From assembly GCA_032164245.1 (NCBI GenBank), contig JAVMKO010000003.1:44642890-44706889 (forward strand): 64,000 nt of DNA, written 5' to 3'. This document shows positions 21,452 to 32,608 of this stretch, one piece after another; the stretch's first letter is position 1; the number at the start of each line of letters is the position of its first letter. Both the position numbers and the translations under genes were made by a program. The stretch comes from Sternotherus odoratus. Its lineage: Eukaryota > Chordata > Testudines > Kinosternidae. A model generated the notes under the pieces. That model was given only the letters and a program-made list of their open reading frames with translations. It had not been told where the DNA came from and did no database searches.

Positions 21452-22861
21452 CCATACTAGCAAAAAATACCTGGCGTTGCTCGGGTGCATAGGAGGTGGG
21501 GAGGGGGCAGAGAGCTGAGCGAGTGCGGGGTCCGTTGGAGGAGGGAGGGGGCAGAGAGCAAACCTGACACCCCCACCGCACTTACCCCTCGACCAACCCC
21601 GACTCACATTTTCACTCCCCCACCCAAACCCAACACCCCCACGTCACCCCCCTACCAACCCGAACACCCCCTGACCAACACCCACACCTCACCCCCCCGT
21701 AGACCAAACCTGACACCCACACCTCATTTACCCCTCGACCAACCCCGAACCCCCTCCTCGCCCCCCCAACCAAACCCAAACACCCCCACCTTACCCCCCC
21801 AAACCCAACACCCCTGACCAACCCCAACACCCACACCTCACCCCCCACCCACCCCGACACCTTCCCACCCACCCCCGACCAAACCCAACAGCCCCGGCTC
21901 ACTTACCCCCTGACCAAACCCGACACCCCCACCTCACCCCCTGACCAAACCCGACACCCCTACCTCACTTACCCTCCGACCAAACCCAACTGGGGTCCAT
22001 CAGAGGTGGGGAGGGGGCAGAGAGCAGAGCGAGTGCGGGGTCCGTTGGAGGAGGGAGGGGGCAGAGAGAAAACCTGACACCCCCACCGTACTTATCCCTC
22101 GACCAACCCCGACTCACATTTTCACTCCCCCACCCAAACCCAACACCCCCCTACCAACCCATACACGCCCTGACCAACACCCACACCTCACCCCCCGTAG
22201 ACCAAACACGACACCCACACCTCATTTACCCCTCGACCAACCCCACCCCCCCTTCTTGCCCCCCCAACCAAACCCAACACCCCCACTTTACCCCCCCCAA
22301 CCCAACACCCCTGACCAACCCCAACACCTCACCCCCCACCCACCCCGACACCTTCCCACCCCCCCAGACCAAACCCAACACCCCCAGCTCACTTACCCCC
22401 CGACCAAACCCAACACCCCCACCTCACCCCCCAACCAAACCCGACACCCCCACCTCACCCCCAACCAAACCCGACACCCCTACCTCACTTACCCTCCAAC
22501 CAAACCCAACTCGGGTCCCTCGGAGGTGGGGAGGGGGCAGAGAGCTGAGCGAGTGTGGGGTCCGTTGGAGGGGGGAGGGGACAGAGAGCTGAGTGAATGC
22601 GGGGTCCGTTGGAGGGGGTATTATGACATCATAACTATGTCACAGAGAACAGCAGCTGCCCAGCTGATGTGATTGGCCTTTAAAGAATTTCACCCCTGGG
22701 GGGCATCAGAGTTGAGATTTGAAAAATTGTCGACTCTTACCCTGATTAGGACCCTAAGATCTATAACTGTACCAAATTTCAAGTCTCTAGCTCAAACGGT
22801 GTGGAAGGAGTAAGGGAACGTACATACACGCATACACCATTTGACTTTTATATATATAGAT
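21452..22861 (+). mobile_element. RTE-like repeat with a C-rich internal tandem array
   Basis: The left edge carries CCTGGCGTTGCTCGGGTG, a motif I have seen in dispersed animal repeats. The right end reads CCAAATTTCAAGTCTCTAGC, then an ACGTACATACACGCATACAC stretch, ending TTATATATATAGATT, the style of RTE-class LINE 3' ends. Between them lies the tandem array described separately. No reverse transcriptase is present. The class is inferred from the tail only. Confidence 0.5.
21491..22616. repeat. Higher-order tandem array, about 511-521 bp unit with short C-rich sub-repeats
   Basis: The header GAGGTGGGGAGGGGGCAGAG recurs near 21492, 22003 and 22523, giving two full units and a partial third. 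Within each unit, short words such as CCAAACCCGACACCCC and CACCTCACCCC repeat irregularly at roughly 25-40 bp. The strand composition is extreme: C/A on one strand, G/T on the other. Confidence 0.9.
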
Positions 22862-23030
22862 TACCAGTGTTACTTTTAAGAGCACACAAGTGCTAGGCAT
22901 TGTACAAATACATAGGAAGGCACAGTCCCTAGTGCAAAGGGGTTACAGTCTAAGAATGATGCACACACTTGATTATAGCTCTGAAAGGTACTAAGGTATT
23001 GGACTTTAAAGCCAAGGTATTTATGTAGGA
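22862..23030 (+). repeat. Old interspersed repeat fragment
   Basis: GTGCTAGGCATTGTACAAAT followed by AAGGCACAGTCCCTAGTGCA and GGTTACAGTCTAAGAATG matches the wording of an ancient vertebrate SINE/LINE-related repeat. The family is not determined. Confidence 0.45.
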
Positions 23031-23196
23031 CAGTATTTAGATTGTTAAACAAACAAACAATACATTCCTCTTTGTCAGGAAGAGTCCCTATTTCAAAAGG
23101 CTTTACTAGAGAAGGGATACAAAATAGTATAGGTTAAAAAAAAAAAAGACAACTCTAAAACCAGTTTGTTGAATGTGACACAAATATAATTAGTGT

Positions 23197-23930
23197 CATA
23201 AGAACATAAGAACATAAGAACGGCCATACTGGGTCAGACCAAAGGTCCATCTAGCCCAGCATCCTGTCTACCGACAGTGGCCAATGCCAGGTGCCCCGGA
23301 GTGAGTGAACCTAACAGGTATGATCGAGCGATCTCTCTCCTGCCATCCATCACCCCCCTCTGACAGACAGAGGCTAGGGACACCATTCATTACCCATCCC
23401 GGCTAATAGCCATTTATGGACTTAGCCTCCATGAATTTATCCAGCTCTCTTTTAAACCCTGTTATAGTCCTAGCCTTCACAGCCTCCTCAGGTAAGGAGT
23501 TCCACAGGTTGACTGTGCGCTGTGTGAAGAAGAACTTCCTTTTATTTGTTTTAAACCTGCTGCACGCCAATTTCATTGAATGGCCCCTAGTTCTTCTATT
23601 TTGGGAACAAGTAAATAACTTTTCCTTATTCACTTCCTCCACTCCACTCATAATTTTATATACCTCTATCATATCCCCCCTTAGTCTCCTCTTTTCCAAG
23701 CTAAAAAGTCCTAGCCTCCTTAATCTCTCTTCATATGGGACCCGTTCCAAACCCCTAATCATTTTAGTTGCCCTTCTCTGAACCTTTTCTAGTGCCAGTA
23801 TATCCTTTTTGAGATGAGGAGACCACATTTGTACGCAGTATTCAAGATGTGGGCGCACCATGGATTTGTATAAGGGCAATAAGATATTCTCCGACTTATT
23901 CTCTATCCCCTTTTTAATGATTACGTCATG
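23197..23930 (-). mobile_element. CR1 LINE, ORF2 C-terminus and 3' tail
   Basis: Minus-strand reading gives an open frame to base 23403: SMVRPHLEYCVQMWSPHLKK, then [20 protein letters not shown], then KFFFTQRTVNLWNSLPEEAV, ending near KSINGY. This is the end of the CR1 reverse transcriptase ORF. The 3' end carries the TTCTTATG repeat tail (read here as CATAAGAA three times). The frame is unbroken over about 170 codons, so this copy is younger than the other CR1 pieces in the window. It is 5'-truncated. Confidence 0.93.
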
Positions 23931-24280
23931 TGACATAATTTTAATTGGCAGTGTTTTAGGGTGACTTGTATAACTCATTCATAATTTGGTTTCCAGTAAG
24001 GAATTTTTTTAACCCATCCCCAGCTCTTGCAGATAAAAAACCTTTATACCCCATAATCATGAACCTTCTCAATAGATTAGATTTGTGGTACTGACCACTA
24101 CCGACATTAAAGAAAGGGGGAAATACACTGTTGGCATAAAACGATACAGCTTAGACATGCAGACTTGTTCCCCTGTTCGGGGGGGGGGGGGATTTCAGAA
24201 CTCAGCCTTCACACACACGCCTTCTGGGGACAAAGGATTTTGTTACCCGGTTTTCAGTAACGAGAGCTTAAATGTCTCCC

Positions 24281-24600
24281 CCATTCACAATTCCCCACCA
24301 GCACCCGCAGACAAGCGACCGCTCCCAGAAATCGCCCTGGGTCCCAAATCAGCGCGAGCAGCAGAGGACTAGCGAAGCTGCAGCAGCAGGCGGAGGAATG
24401 ATTCCCTCACGCCGCTGCAGGCTGCTTGTTTTGTTACAGGTGGAGTTACTCACAGGTGGATGTTCTCGCTGCACTAATGAGTAGGAAATCTTAGGCGGGG
24501 ACACAGAACAGCAGCCAGGGGTCTGCAAACGCCGAGTCTTATTTCCGCATGTACAACGCTAGTGATCACATGACCCGTAATTCTCAGAGGCAGGTTTGCC
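24281..24600 (-). promoter_or_regulatory. Candidate CpG-rich promoter and non-coding first exon of ASRGL1
   Basis: About 17 CpG dinucleotides fall in 280 bp, far above the surrounding A+T-rich DNA. On the minus strand a GTGAGTAAC donor-like sequence starts at 24456. An exon running from about 24560 to 24457 could splice to the TTTGGCAG acceptor just before the ATG at 19364. GATCACATGACC near 24575 resembles an E-box-type site. This is inference from composition and splice words, with no transcript evidence. Confidence 0.4.
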
Positions 24601-25980
24601 CTTAGTGAACATGTCTGATCTTCCGTCTTTGAATGGATGTGAAGGATGAAGCTCCCTTAGTTAAAATGGCTGCCAATTCCCTAGGTCCTCTCAGAAGCGA
24701 GGCTAGTAAAGGGTGCCATCCATGACTGTCAATAGGTGGGAAGCTGAGGTGCTCTCTGTTAGGATTTCTACCCCCTTATCCTCTAGTAGTGTTTTTTCCT
24801 GCCTTCTGTTCTCCCTGAGGTTCTTGTGAGGTGAAGAGAGAAAGGGGCTCAGGAAGCTGAAGGGAGGGAAGGGAGGTGCAGGCCAGAAGAGGAAAATGGA
24901 CAGCTGCCCCCTTCTTTTTGCTGGAGTGGGACTGGTGAATCCCCCACCTGGCAGCCTTCTGCTGTGTGTGGGGTGACCAGGATCACCCGCTGTGAGTCAC
25001 AGGTTAGATTTGCAATGGAAAATGCACAACACATATTTGTGGAGAGGCTTCTAACTAAAAATCACACGGCATCAGAAACCTAATTCAACATGGTTGAGTC
25101 TCATGAGTCTAAATTAGTGAAGCTGAATGCAGCTGAAATTGAACAAGTGGAACTTTATTAAACCCTGTGGACTGCTCTGTCCACCTGGCTGAGTTGCTTC
25201 CTGCCTAACTCCCTATGTTCCCTCACCAGGGCTGTGCCATCTATAAAAGTCTCTCCAGGAACATGGTTCCTCTGGCAATGATACAGCATTCAGGCTTTTC
25301 AGCCCAGGTGCTGCTGTAGGTTCATACAACCCTTCTGTAAGTTATGCTGCTGGCTGGTTAGGCACAAGAGCCCAGATCCTCAGAAGTATTTAGATACATA
25401 TCTTCAAGTGTCTGGGCCAAAGCCCATGGCACTCCTGTGCCCCCAGATGGATGTTGGAAGTGATTTCGTTAATGCAAATGTTTACAAGCAACTCTGCCCA
25501 ACAATGATCATCAGAGGTAACCCCCAAACCAGATGTTTTGTTCGTGCTTATAATGTTCCTGTTTTGCCACAGCAGTCTAGACTGTGGCCAATATTATGCA
25601 ATGCTGTGGCCTCAGGAGCACTGTGGACGGGGGTGTGCACCTATTCAGTGAACCAATCCCAGGAAAAGCCACCAGTGTGAACCACTCCCTTTTTTGGCTA
25701 ATGGCACAGGGCTCCTATACATTGAGAACAAGAGTTGGTCAGGAATTATCTATCAATTATTATTATAAGAAAATGCCATTTTGGGAAAATCAAAACCAAC
25801 TGGTCTGATATCTGGATTATGCCTGTCCCAGTACAGAGGGGTCAGAAAGCCTTATGAATTTATAGACTGCTCTACAAAATTCAGGGCAGATGCCTACCCT
25901 AGACATGAACATGTGGTGAGTTATTCACATTTTTTAAAATAAATAAAATTGTTTTTTTTTTTAAATGGAGATATACCAAT
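24601..25980. other. Intergenic sequence, no feature seen
   Basis: Low-copy sequence lies upstream of the presumed ASRGL1 promoter. ORFs of up to 90 codons have no recognisable content. Confidence 0.6.
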
Positions 25981-26182
25981 CTCCTAGAACTGGAAAGACC
26001 TTGAAGGTCATCGAGTCCAGTCCCCTGCCTACACTAGCAGGATCCGCCTGCCTACACTAGCAGGATTGACTACTGTCCCCTGACAGATTTTTTGCCCCAG
26101 ATCCCTAAATGGCCCCCTCAAGGATTGAACTCACAACCCTGGGTTTAGCAGGCCAGTGCTCAAACCACTGAGCTATCCCCCC
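25981..26182 (-). mobile_element. tRNA-headed turtle SINE (Cry-type) with CR1-like tail
   Basis: On the minus strand the head shows an A box in GATAGCTCAGTGGTTTGAGC and a B box in GGGTTGTGAGTTCAATCC. The tail (GGACTCGATGACCTTCAAGG) resembles the CR1 3' end, which lets such SINEs borrow LINE machinery. A 20-odd-base segment (CCTACACTAGCAGGAT) is tandemly duplicated at 26028-26067. Confidence 0.85.
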
Positions 26183-27630
26183 ACCCCCAATTTTGAGGAA
26201 ATTTTCATTTTGAGGAAATGAAGATTTCTGCAGGTATAATGGTGTCACAGAACTCTGACTTTGTCCCATGATGGAACCTGTACTTTAGTTAGCTCTTTGT
26301 GCCCCAGGTGATTTACTCCATTTTAACTGTCATGTGTTGGCACTGCCTCAGTGTCCTCGTCACTCACTACATAATTTGATTTATCCCTCTGGTTACATTC
26401 AGAAAACTCCACCCCTTCCTGAGAAAACAAAAGTTCAGAATAAACAACGATTTGAATCAGACACTACATCTATTTTAGGCTGAAGTATTCCAGATTAATT
26501 TGTTACTAACTTCCAGAACACCTCCAAACCAGCACCAATCCATTTGAGGTTTCTAGTTTTGTCAGAAAAAAGTCACTTACAATTTCTATCTTTGAGACAA
26601 TGGGTGCAATAAGTATCCTATAAAATAGTAGCAGCTGTCCAAGAATTCATCACCTCTGCATCTCAGTGCTAAATTATGAACTCATTCTATTAGTTCTCTG
26701 GGAGTCCAACAGTGCCTTTCATCAGTTTGTGTAGAAATGGTGTGTCTCAAAAATGATCTAATTACCATTCCTTTCATATCTTTGTCATTCGTTTTACAAT
26801 GGAAAACTGTTGCATACAGAAGAGTTGAGTCAAGGCGTAGAAATCAAAAACACTTAAAGAAAAGTGTTATAGAACTAAATGGAAATCAATCCAATAGGAT
26901 TCTATAGAAATTACTATAAAAACCTATAGAATTTAGTGAAGAATCTTATTCTTTCTGTAGGTTTATTAAAGCCAGAGACTTTAGTTAGACCAAAGTATTT
27001 CAGTCCTCAGGAGATTAAACTATATACCAATGCTCAATGCCCTTGTAACAGCAGGGAATTGACTAGGTGAGATATACCTAGATGATCTCAACAGGTGAAC
27101 CATGCCCCATGTTCGAGGAAGGCAAACAAGCCCCTTAATTACATATTAGCGATTTATTTTTAAATTCTCATTTAAATTATTATTCCTGTAAATATTTAGA
27201 GAAATGTCTGTAGAATCCTATTTACTTCATCTGTGTTAAATTCCAAAAGGAAAGACCTTGTATGTTATAATTACCTGGGAAAAAGCCTTCAACAAGTTTA
27301 CAATATCAATGTGTTTTATTAAATGGTGCAGCTTTGCAAAGACCATCTTTTGTACATGTTGAACTGAATGTAAAATGTATGAAAGAAGTGGGAATGGTGT
27401 TATGGTAGGGCCAGGATGATGTTGAGTGATTTCATCACACGTGACTAGAGGATGTTTGTGTGAAAACTGCTAAATAGAGTAGCATGTACTCTGCATCTTG
27501 GATGACTAGAATATCACAGAAATCATGCCTTTATTTTCCTGCCAAAACTGCTCCTAGAGAAATTAATCCCCAAGAAATGCACCATTACATGTGTTTATTT
27601 CATTTGTTTCCTAACATTATTTTTAAAATA
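26183..27630. other. Intergenic sequence, no feature seen
   Basis: A+T-rich, low-copy sequence between a SINE and a DNA transposon. I recognise no exon or repeat. Confidence 0.6.
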
Positions 27631-28422
27631 CAGTGAAACCTCCATTTAATGGACTAATTCGGGTGAGGGGGTGTCCGTTAAATGAAAAAGTCCGTTATTT
27701 AATAATTAAAAAAACCCGAGCTGTCGGAGCAGCAGCCTGACCGCCACAGGGTCGGGGCGGCAGCTCCGCAGCCCGCCCGCTGCCGGCACCCGGGTGGCAG
27801 CCGGGAGCCGTCAGCCAGCCCGCCCGGGTCCCGGCTGCCGGGAGCCGTCAGCCAGCCCGCCCGGGTCCCGGCTGCCGGGAGCCGTCAGCCAGCCCGCCCG
27901 GGTCCTGGCTGCCGGGAGCCGTCAGCTAGCCTGCCTGGGTCCCGGCTGCTGGGACCCGGGCGGCAGCCGGGATCCGCAGCCAGTCCGCCCAGGTCCCGGC
28001 TGCCGGGAGCTGGCAGCCAGCCCGCCCACTGGCGGGACTCGGGTGGGACCCGGCAGCCAGCCCGCCCACTGGCGGGACTCGGGTGGGACCCGGCAGCCAG
28101 CCCGCCCGCCAGCCAGCCCTCCCGCTGCCGTGACCCGGGCGGCAGCTGGGAGCAGGCAGGCAGCCCGCCCGCCAGCCAGCCCTCCCGCTGCTGTGACCCG
28201 GGCGGCAGCCAGGAGCCGGCAGCCAACCAGCCCGCTGCCTGGACCCGGGCGGCAGCCGGGAGCCGGCAGCCAGCCTGCCCGCTGCTGTGACCCGGGCGGC
28301 AGCCGGGAGCCGGCAGCCAGCCCGCGAGAAATGGATTTGGGATGCATCAGACTTGCTCAGAAATTTTGTCCGTTGCATCCGAAGTCCGTTAAATCGAGGT
28401 CCGTTAAATCGAGGTTTTACTG
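27631..28422. mobile_element. Tigger/pogo-like non-autonomous transposon with G+C-rich minisatellite core
   Basis: The ends read CAGTGAAACCTCCATTTAAT and, inverted, CAGTAAAACCTCGATTTAAC, the style of Tigger termini, with TA on both sides (27629-27630 and 28423-28424). The centre (27790-28325) is a proline/arginine-type G+C-rich tandem repeat with a 37-bp unit at the left. The 233-codon ORF across it is a repeat artefact. No transposase remains. Confidence 0.85.
27790..28325. repeat. Minisatellite, 37-bp unit at left, degenerating to the right
   Basis: GAGCCGTCAGCCAGCCCGCC recurs near 27805, 27842, 27879 and 27916 at a constant 37-bp spacing. Further right, related units with CGGCAGCCAGCCCGCC recur at variable spacing, including a near-exact duplication around 28020-28095. 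Confidence 0.9.
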
Positions 28423-28489
28423 TAGCTCAGTGAAGAAGTTCAAGGAGGAAAAAAGCACTATCCCTTTAAAGGACAGTGTCATATACTCC

Positions 28490-28561
28490 TTGTAAACAGT
28501 AGGTTGTAGGGCTACTGCTAGCAGATCAGGCTTCTGTAGAGATCTGGACTGGGCTACAGAG
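28490..28561 (+). repeat. Segment similar to 15848-15925
   Basis: CTTGTAAACAGTAGGTTGTA and the following AGATCAGGCTTCTGTAGAGA parallel the intron 1 segment at 15848-15925. The family is unknown. Confidence 0.4.
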
Positions 28562-29570
28562 CAGGGGTCGGTAACATATGGCAGTTTTTAATGGCATGCT
28601 GCGGAGTTCCAGAAGGCAGCAGAGTGCCATTGAAAATCCTGGGCCTGGCCTGCTCTTCTTTCATAGACTTTAAGGTCAGAAGGGACCATTATGATCATCT
28701 AGTCTGACCTCCTGCACAACACAGGCCACAATCTCATCCACAGATCCCTAAATGGTCTCCTCAAGGATTGAACTCACAACCCTGCATATAGCAAGCCAAT
28801 GCTCAAACCACAGAGCTATCCCTCCCCCCTAAAAAATTTTTAAACCAGGGGGCAGAAGCTTGGTCCTACCCGCTGCTGCTGTAGGGCTGGCTCCCATGCC
28901 TCTTCCCACCCAGAGTGCTGGTTCCTGCCTCTCCTCCTCTCACACCCTGCCATCGATCAGCTGATCGCCCTTGCGAGGAGGGGGAAGAGGTGGGGGAGGA
29001 GAAAGAAACGGAGCTGCGGGGTGCTCGCTGCTTCGGCGAAGAGATGGGGGCAGAGCCTTGGAGAATGGGGTGGAATCAGGGCATATCCCCTCTAGCACCC
29101 CCATAACCCTAGCCCGCACCCCCAGCTCTCTTCCCTGACCCCTGAACCCCCCTCACACACACTTTCACCCCCCACATCCTCACCTCCACCCTGAGCACCA
29201 AACAGGAGCTCCTGCACCCCTCTCCCCCCCGCATTCCCACCTGAACTCCTTGTACCAAATGGAAGCTGCCCAGGTAATTCCTTCCAAACCCCCTGCCCCA
29301 ACCCTGAGCCCCCTCCCTCATTCTAGCTCGTGGCCAGACCCTACACCCCAACCCCCAGCCTGCTCCTTCACCCCCCAGTCCTGTGCTCAGTGCACTCCCA
29401 CCCTCAGCACAGTGCAGAGAGAGAGGAAGAGAATGGGCCAGAACCAGGGAGAAGGTAGGTACCCACTCTATGTGGGCAGGGCCAGGACCCCAGACTGGCA
29501 GTGGCTGAGTGGGGCCGGCAGCTGGGATCCCAGCTGGCAGGAGCCAGTCAGCCCACTGCCCAGTTTCTGA
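28562..29570. mobile_element. Decayed hAT element interrupted by a SINE
   Basis: The left end CAGGGGTCGGTAACATATGG is a hAT terminus of a family common in turtles, followed by AATGGCATGCTG. After the SINE at 28660-28829 the sequence resumes with C-rich 'cccagcccc' DNA and, near 29475-29570, GACTGGCAGTGGCTGAGTGG-type words of the same family. The right terminus is not clear. Confidence 0.55.
28660..28829 (-). mobile_element. tRNA-headed SINE with an alternative tail, nested in a hAT relic
   Basis: The tRNA-derived head (TTGTGAGTTCAATCCTTGAG, TAGCTCTGTGGTTTGAGC on the minus strand) matches the SINE at 25981-26182. The opposite part (TCATAGACTTTAAGGTCAGA onward) differs from that copy's CR1-like tail. 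The two copies therefore belong to distinct subfamilies. Confidence 0.8.
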
Positions 29571-31532
29571 AAGTTAAAAATGATTCAGGCAAGTTTTTCC
29601 TGTCTCCTGGGATGAGGAGAAAGGGGGGGGGGGGAGGCTAAAAAGGCAAATGAATAAAATTCACTAAAGAGTGTCTCTCTCTTTATTACTTCTCTCACTC
29701 CCCCACCCTATCAAATATACAGATTCCTTGTGGACCTAAAGGGGTGTATCACAGGACACAATGTGAAGGGGCACTAATATGGCAGATATATGCTGTGCAT
29801 CATGACACTTTATGGAACAAATTGAAGCTGTGAGTTAAAGGACATTGCCATGGAGTTAACAAAGTGATCACTCTTGAGTGACTTGAAGGTTTGACAATGC
29901 TACAAAGTAAAGTGGTAACAGAGAGAACCCTGGAGCTCCTGAACTGGATCTAAGAGTTCATCTCAAGATTTGAAATCAGAAGCAACGTTGCTATGTGTAT
30001 ACCCTCTAGTGACCTTGTAATTTAAAGAAAGAATCTTAAAAAAAAAAAAAAAATTAAGTAAAACGTCATGGGATCTAATGAAGAATGACGTAGTAATGAT
30101 CAGCCATTGCTTAATCTGGTGTGCAAAATAATAATAAAGGAAAGATAACTAGATGGTAGTAACACAAAACTAAAAGGCCAAGATTTCTAAAAAGTGGGTG
30201 CCTAAATTATTTTCCTAAATTGAGATTTAGGCATCTAAATAAGAGGCCTGTTTTACACAGGTCTGAGGGCCTGGATACATCCATTGATTTCAATCAATAA
30301 ATACAGATTTAGGAGCCTAATTTTTGAAACTTGACCAAGAGTTTTATGGAATTAAATAATATTGTACAAGCTAGGCAGTGCATACCATCACTTACAGAAA
30401 GCTGTAATCTATACATTAAAATGTTTGGTCATAAGGCCAATGGGGGTGGAGTGGGGGGTGAGTGGGTGAGAAAGAGAGAGGAATTAAGTGTCCTGAGGAA
30501 AGATACATTTTAGGATGAGAATTGGAGAGACAGTGGAGCTCTGTTTCAGATACCTGAAGCTGTAGAGAAATTTGTCAGTCTCAGAGTAGTGAAATTGTGA
30601 CCAGGATTAGAGTTGGGCCTGTTGTAAGATGAATACAAGGAGGAGACATAGTGTAAAGGGAGACCAGGTCTATGAGGAAGGCTGACTAAGTCCAAAGAGA
30701 ATTTTAGAAACAGATTATTTTAACTTAATCCTGATATGAATGTATAGCTATATAACATGAATGATGTGATTACATTATTGTCAAACATGTGGGAAGGATA
30801 GGACAGCTTCCCCCTAGGACACTTTTCAGCATCAGGCTATGGCATAACTAGTGTGCCTGCCTCATTTCTCCCTCATTTAGGGTCCCCCCAGAAATAGCCT
30901 CAAAGGCTTTCCAAGTATATGTAGCTCTTGCAGGGTTAATTTATTAAGAGTCCCATGCACATGAATCATAACAAGAGTCCCACAGCCATAGTCCAGATGG
31001 TATCTCTCATCAAGTCCAGCCCTGACATCTTTTGCTGTGCTCAGACTCTCCAGTACATCTCTGGCATCTCATCTCACACCCTCAGGCCTCCCTTGCCATC
31101 CAGCTTCTGCTTTCTGGTTCAGAGAGCCAGCAGGTATCTTCCACTGCTGCTTTCATCCTTAACTGGCTGGCACTCTGGCCCCCCATGGGCTTCCCAGCAT
31201 ATCCTCCCTCTTTCCAGGGACAGTCTTCAGAGAACATTCTTCAGCTTTCCCCAGATAGCTCTTCCAGTCTCCTGACCCCCAGCAGCTCTCACCTGTCCTT
31301 TTCCTGAGTCATCAGCTCTATCTCCTCAGGCCTAGGTGCTTTCTTTTAAGCCTAACTGGGAGGCAGCTGAGAAGTCAGAGGTGCACTTGACCCTGCTTCT
31401 TGGTAAAAAGCCAGTGCTATCCTGTGACAGAAAGCAACAGCTTTCTGCCTATACTGGAGGAGAGGGAGGAGGAGGTAGTTGGGGAGGAGAAGAAGAGTTT
31501 GGGAGTTTTTGGACAAGAAGTTTCAAAGTGGG
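29571..31532. other. Intergenic sequence, possible LTR-like block at the right
   Basis: From 29571 to about 30880 I see nothing except a poly-A run near 30037. From 30880 to 31532 the C/T-rich sequence has the texture of a turtle LTR, but no termini or TSD can be fixed. Confidence 0.45.
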
Positions 31533-32608
31533 TGTGACGGTGCTGTTCCTGGTGGGATCCAACTGTGAGTGTCAGATCAGGACAGATTGTTTTCAAAGGG
31601 GCAACTACAGCCCAAAGCTGGGGGTTTTCCACACTAAGGCAAACCAAACCAGCCAAAAAGAAAAGACTTTGGTTTCGCCCCACTGGCTAACCACAAGTCA
31701 CACAAGCAATTCCCTTAGACACTCCAGCTCCCCAGTATCACCATCAGCAGCCACCTATCCTGGGGACCAATGGTTATTAAAACCAATCCCCCAAATAAAG
31801 AAAACGGTTCTCCCCAATTCCAAAGAATCAGGCCCCAGACCCAGGTCAATATACAAATCAGATCTTACCACAAATCACGCTGTTGCCAATCCTTTAGAAT
31901 CTAAAATCTAAAGGTTTATTATACAAGGAAAAAGGTATAGGTGAGGGTTAAGAATGGTTAAAAGAAATCAATTACATGCAGTAATGGCACATCTCTTAGT
32001 TCAGGCTTGCAGCAAAGGTAGAATAAACTGCAGGTTCAAATCAAAGTCTTTGGAGAGCATCTCCTGCAGAGATGGGTCAGTACCTTTGTCCAGAGTTCCC
32101 TGAGAAGCAAAGTTCCATTCAAAGCTGGAAACAAGGCAGGCTGAAGACTGGAGGTAAAAGACAAAATGGAGAATGCTTCTTCCAGCTTTTATAAACTCTG
32201 TCTTCTGGTCCAAGACCCTCCTCCTTCTTTTGCAGAGTTCGGTTGCGAAATGGAGGTTTACAGTCACAAGGTCCAATTACCAGACTCTCCAGGATTCAGT
32301 TTCTGACCAGGCAGTGACATTCCTAGAGCAGCTCAGGTGTGGACAGGCATATACAAAGTCCATTGTGTGGTTGATATCCCTTAATGGGCCATCGGGCAGC
32401 CCCAGCCTGTCTGAGCCTTCACAGGAGCCAAGCCTAAGCTTGAAGTACAGGTACCTTTAACTTTAGTTACAAAATAGATACACACATATGGAATAGATAC
32501 ACACATATGGAATAAATACACACATATGACACCTGTTATGATCCCCTTCACAAAAGACTTGGCACCCCAATGATCTATATGTTACCAAATTATTTCAGTA
32601 CCGTGACA
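31533..32608 (-). mobile_element. Solo LTR of an endogenous retrovirus-like element
   Basis: The segment begins TGTGACGGTGC and ends TACCGTGACA (TG...CA). A 5-bp TSD, GTGGG, flanks it at 31528-31532 and 32609-32613. On the minus strand it has a TATA-type word TTTATAAAAGC near 32190 and an AATAAA signal near 31917, which orders U3, R and U5 on that strand. No internal retroviral genes are present, so it is a solo LTR left by recombination. An ORF of 191 codons running into it is not a gene. Confidence 0.85.
32473..32529. repeat. Three tandem 19-bp units in the U3 part of the solo LTR
   Basis: AATAGATACACACATATGG occurs three times in a row, the last with small changes. Short tandem units in U3 often act as enhancer repeats; here that is inference from position only. 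Confidence 0.85.

Noticed and set aside
22256..22672. Pro/Thr-rich ORF of 138 codons
   Set aside because: It is translated C/A-rich tandem repeat and extends into unique sequence without any motif.
27794..28495. 233-codon Pro/Arg/Gly-rich ORF
   Set aside because: It runs through the tandem array of a non-autonomous transposon; several other frames are equally long on both strands, as expected from a G+C-rich repeat.
31336..31911. 191-codon ORF
   Set aside because: It crosses the boundary of the solo LTR at 31533 and has no recognisable domain, so it cannot be an old gene.
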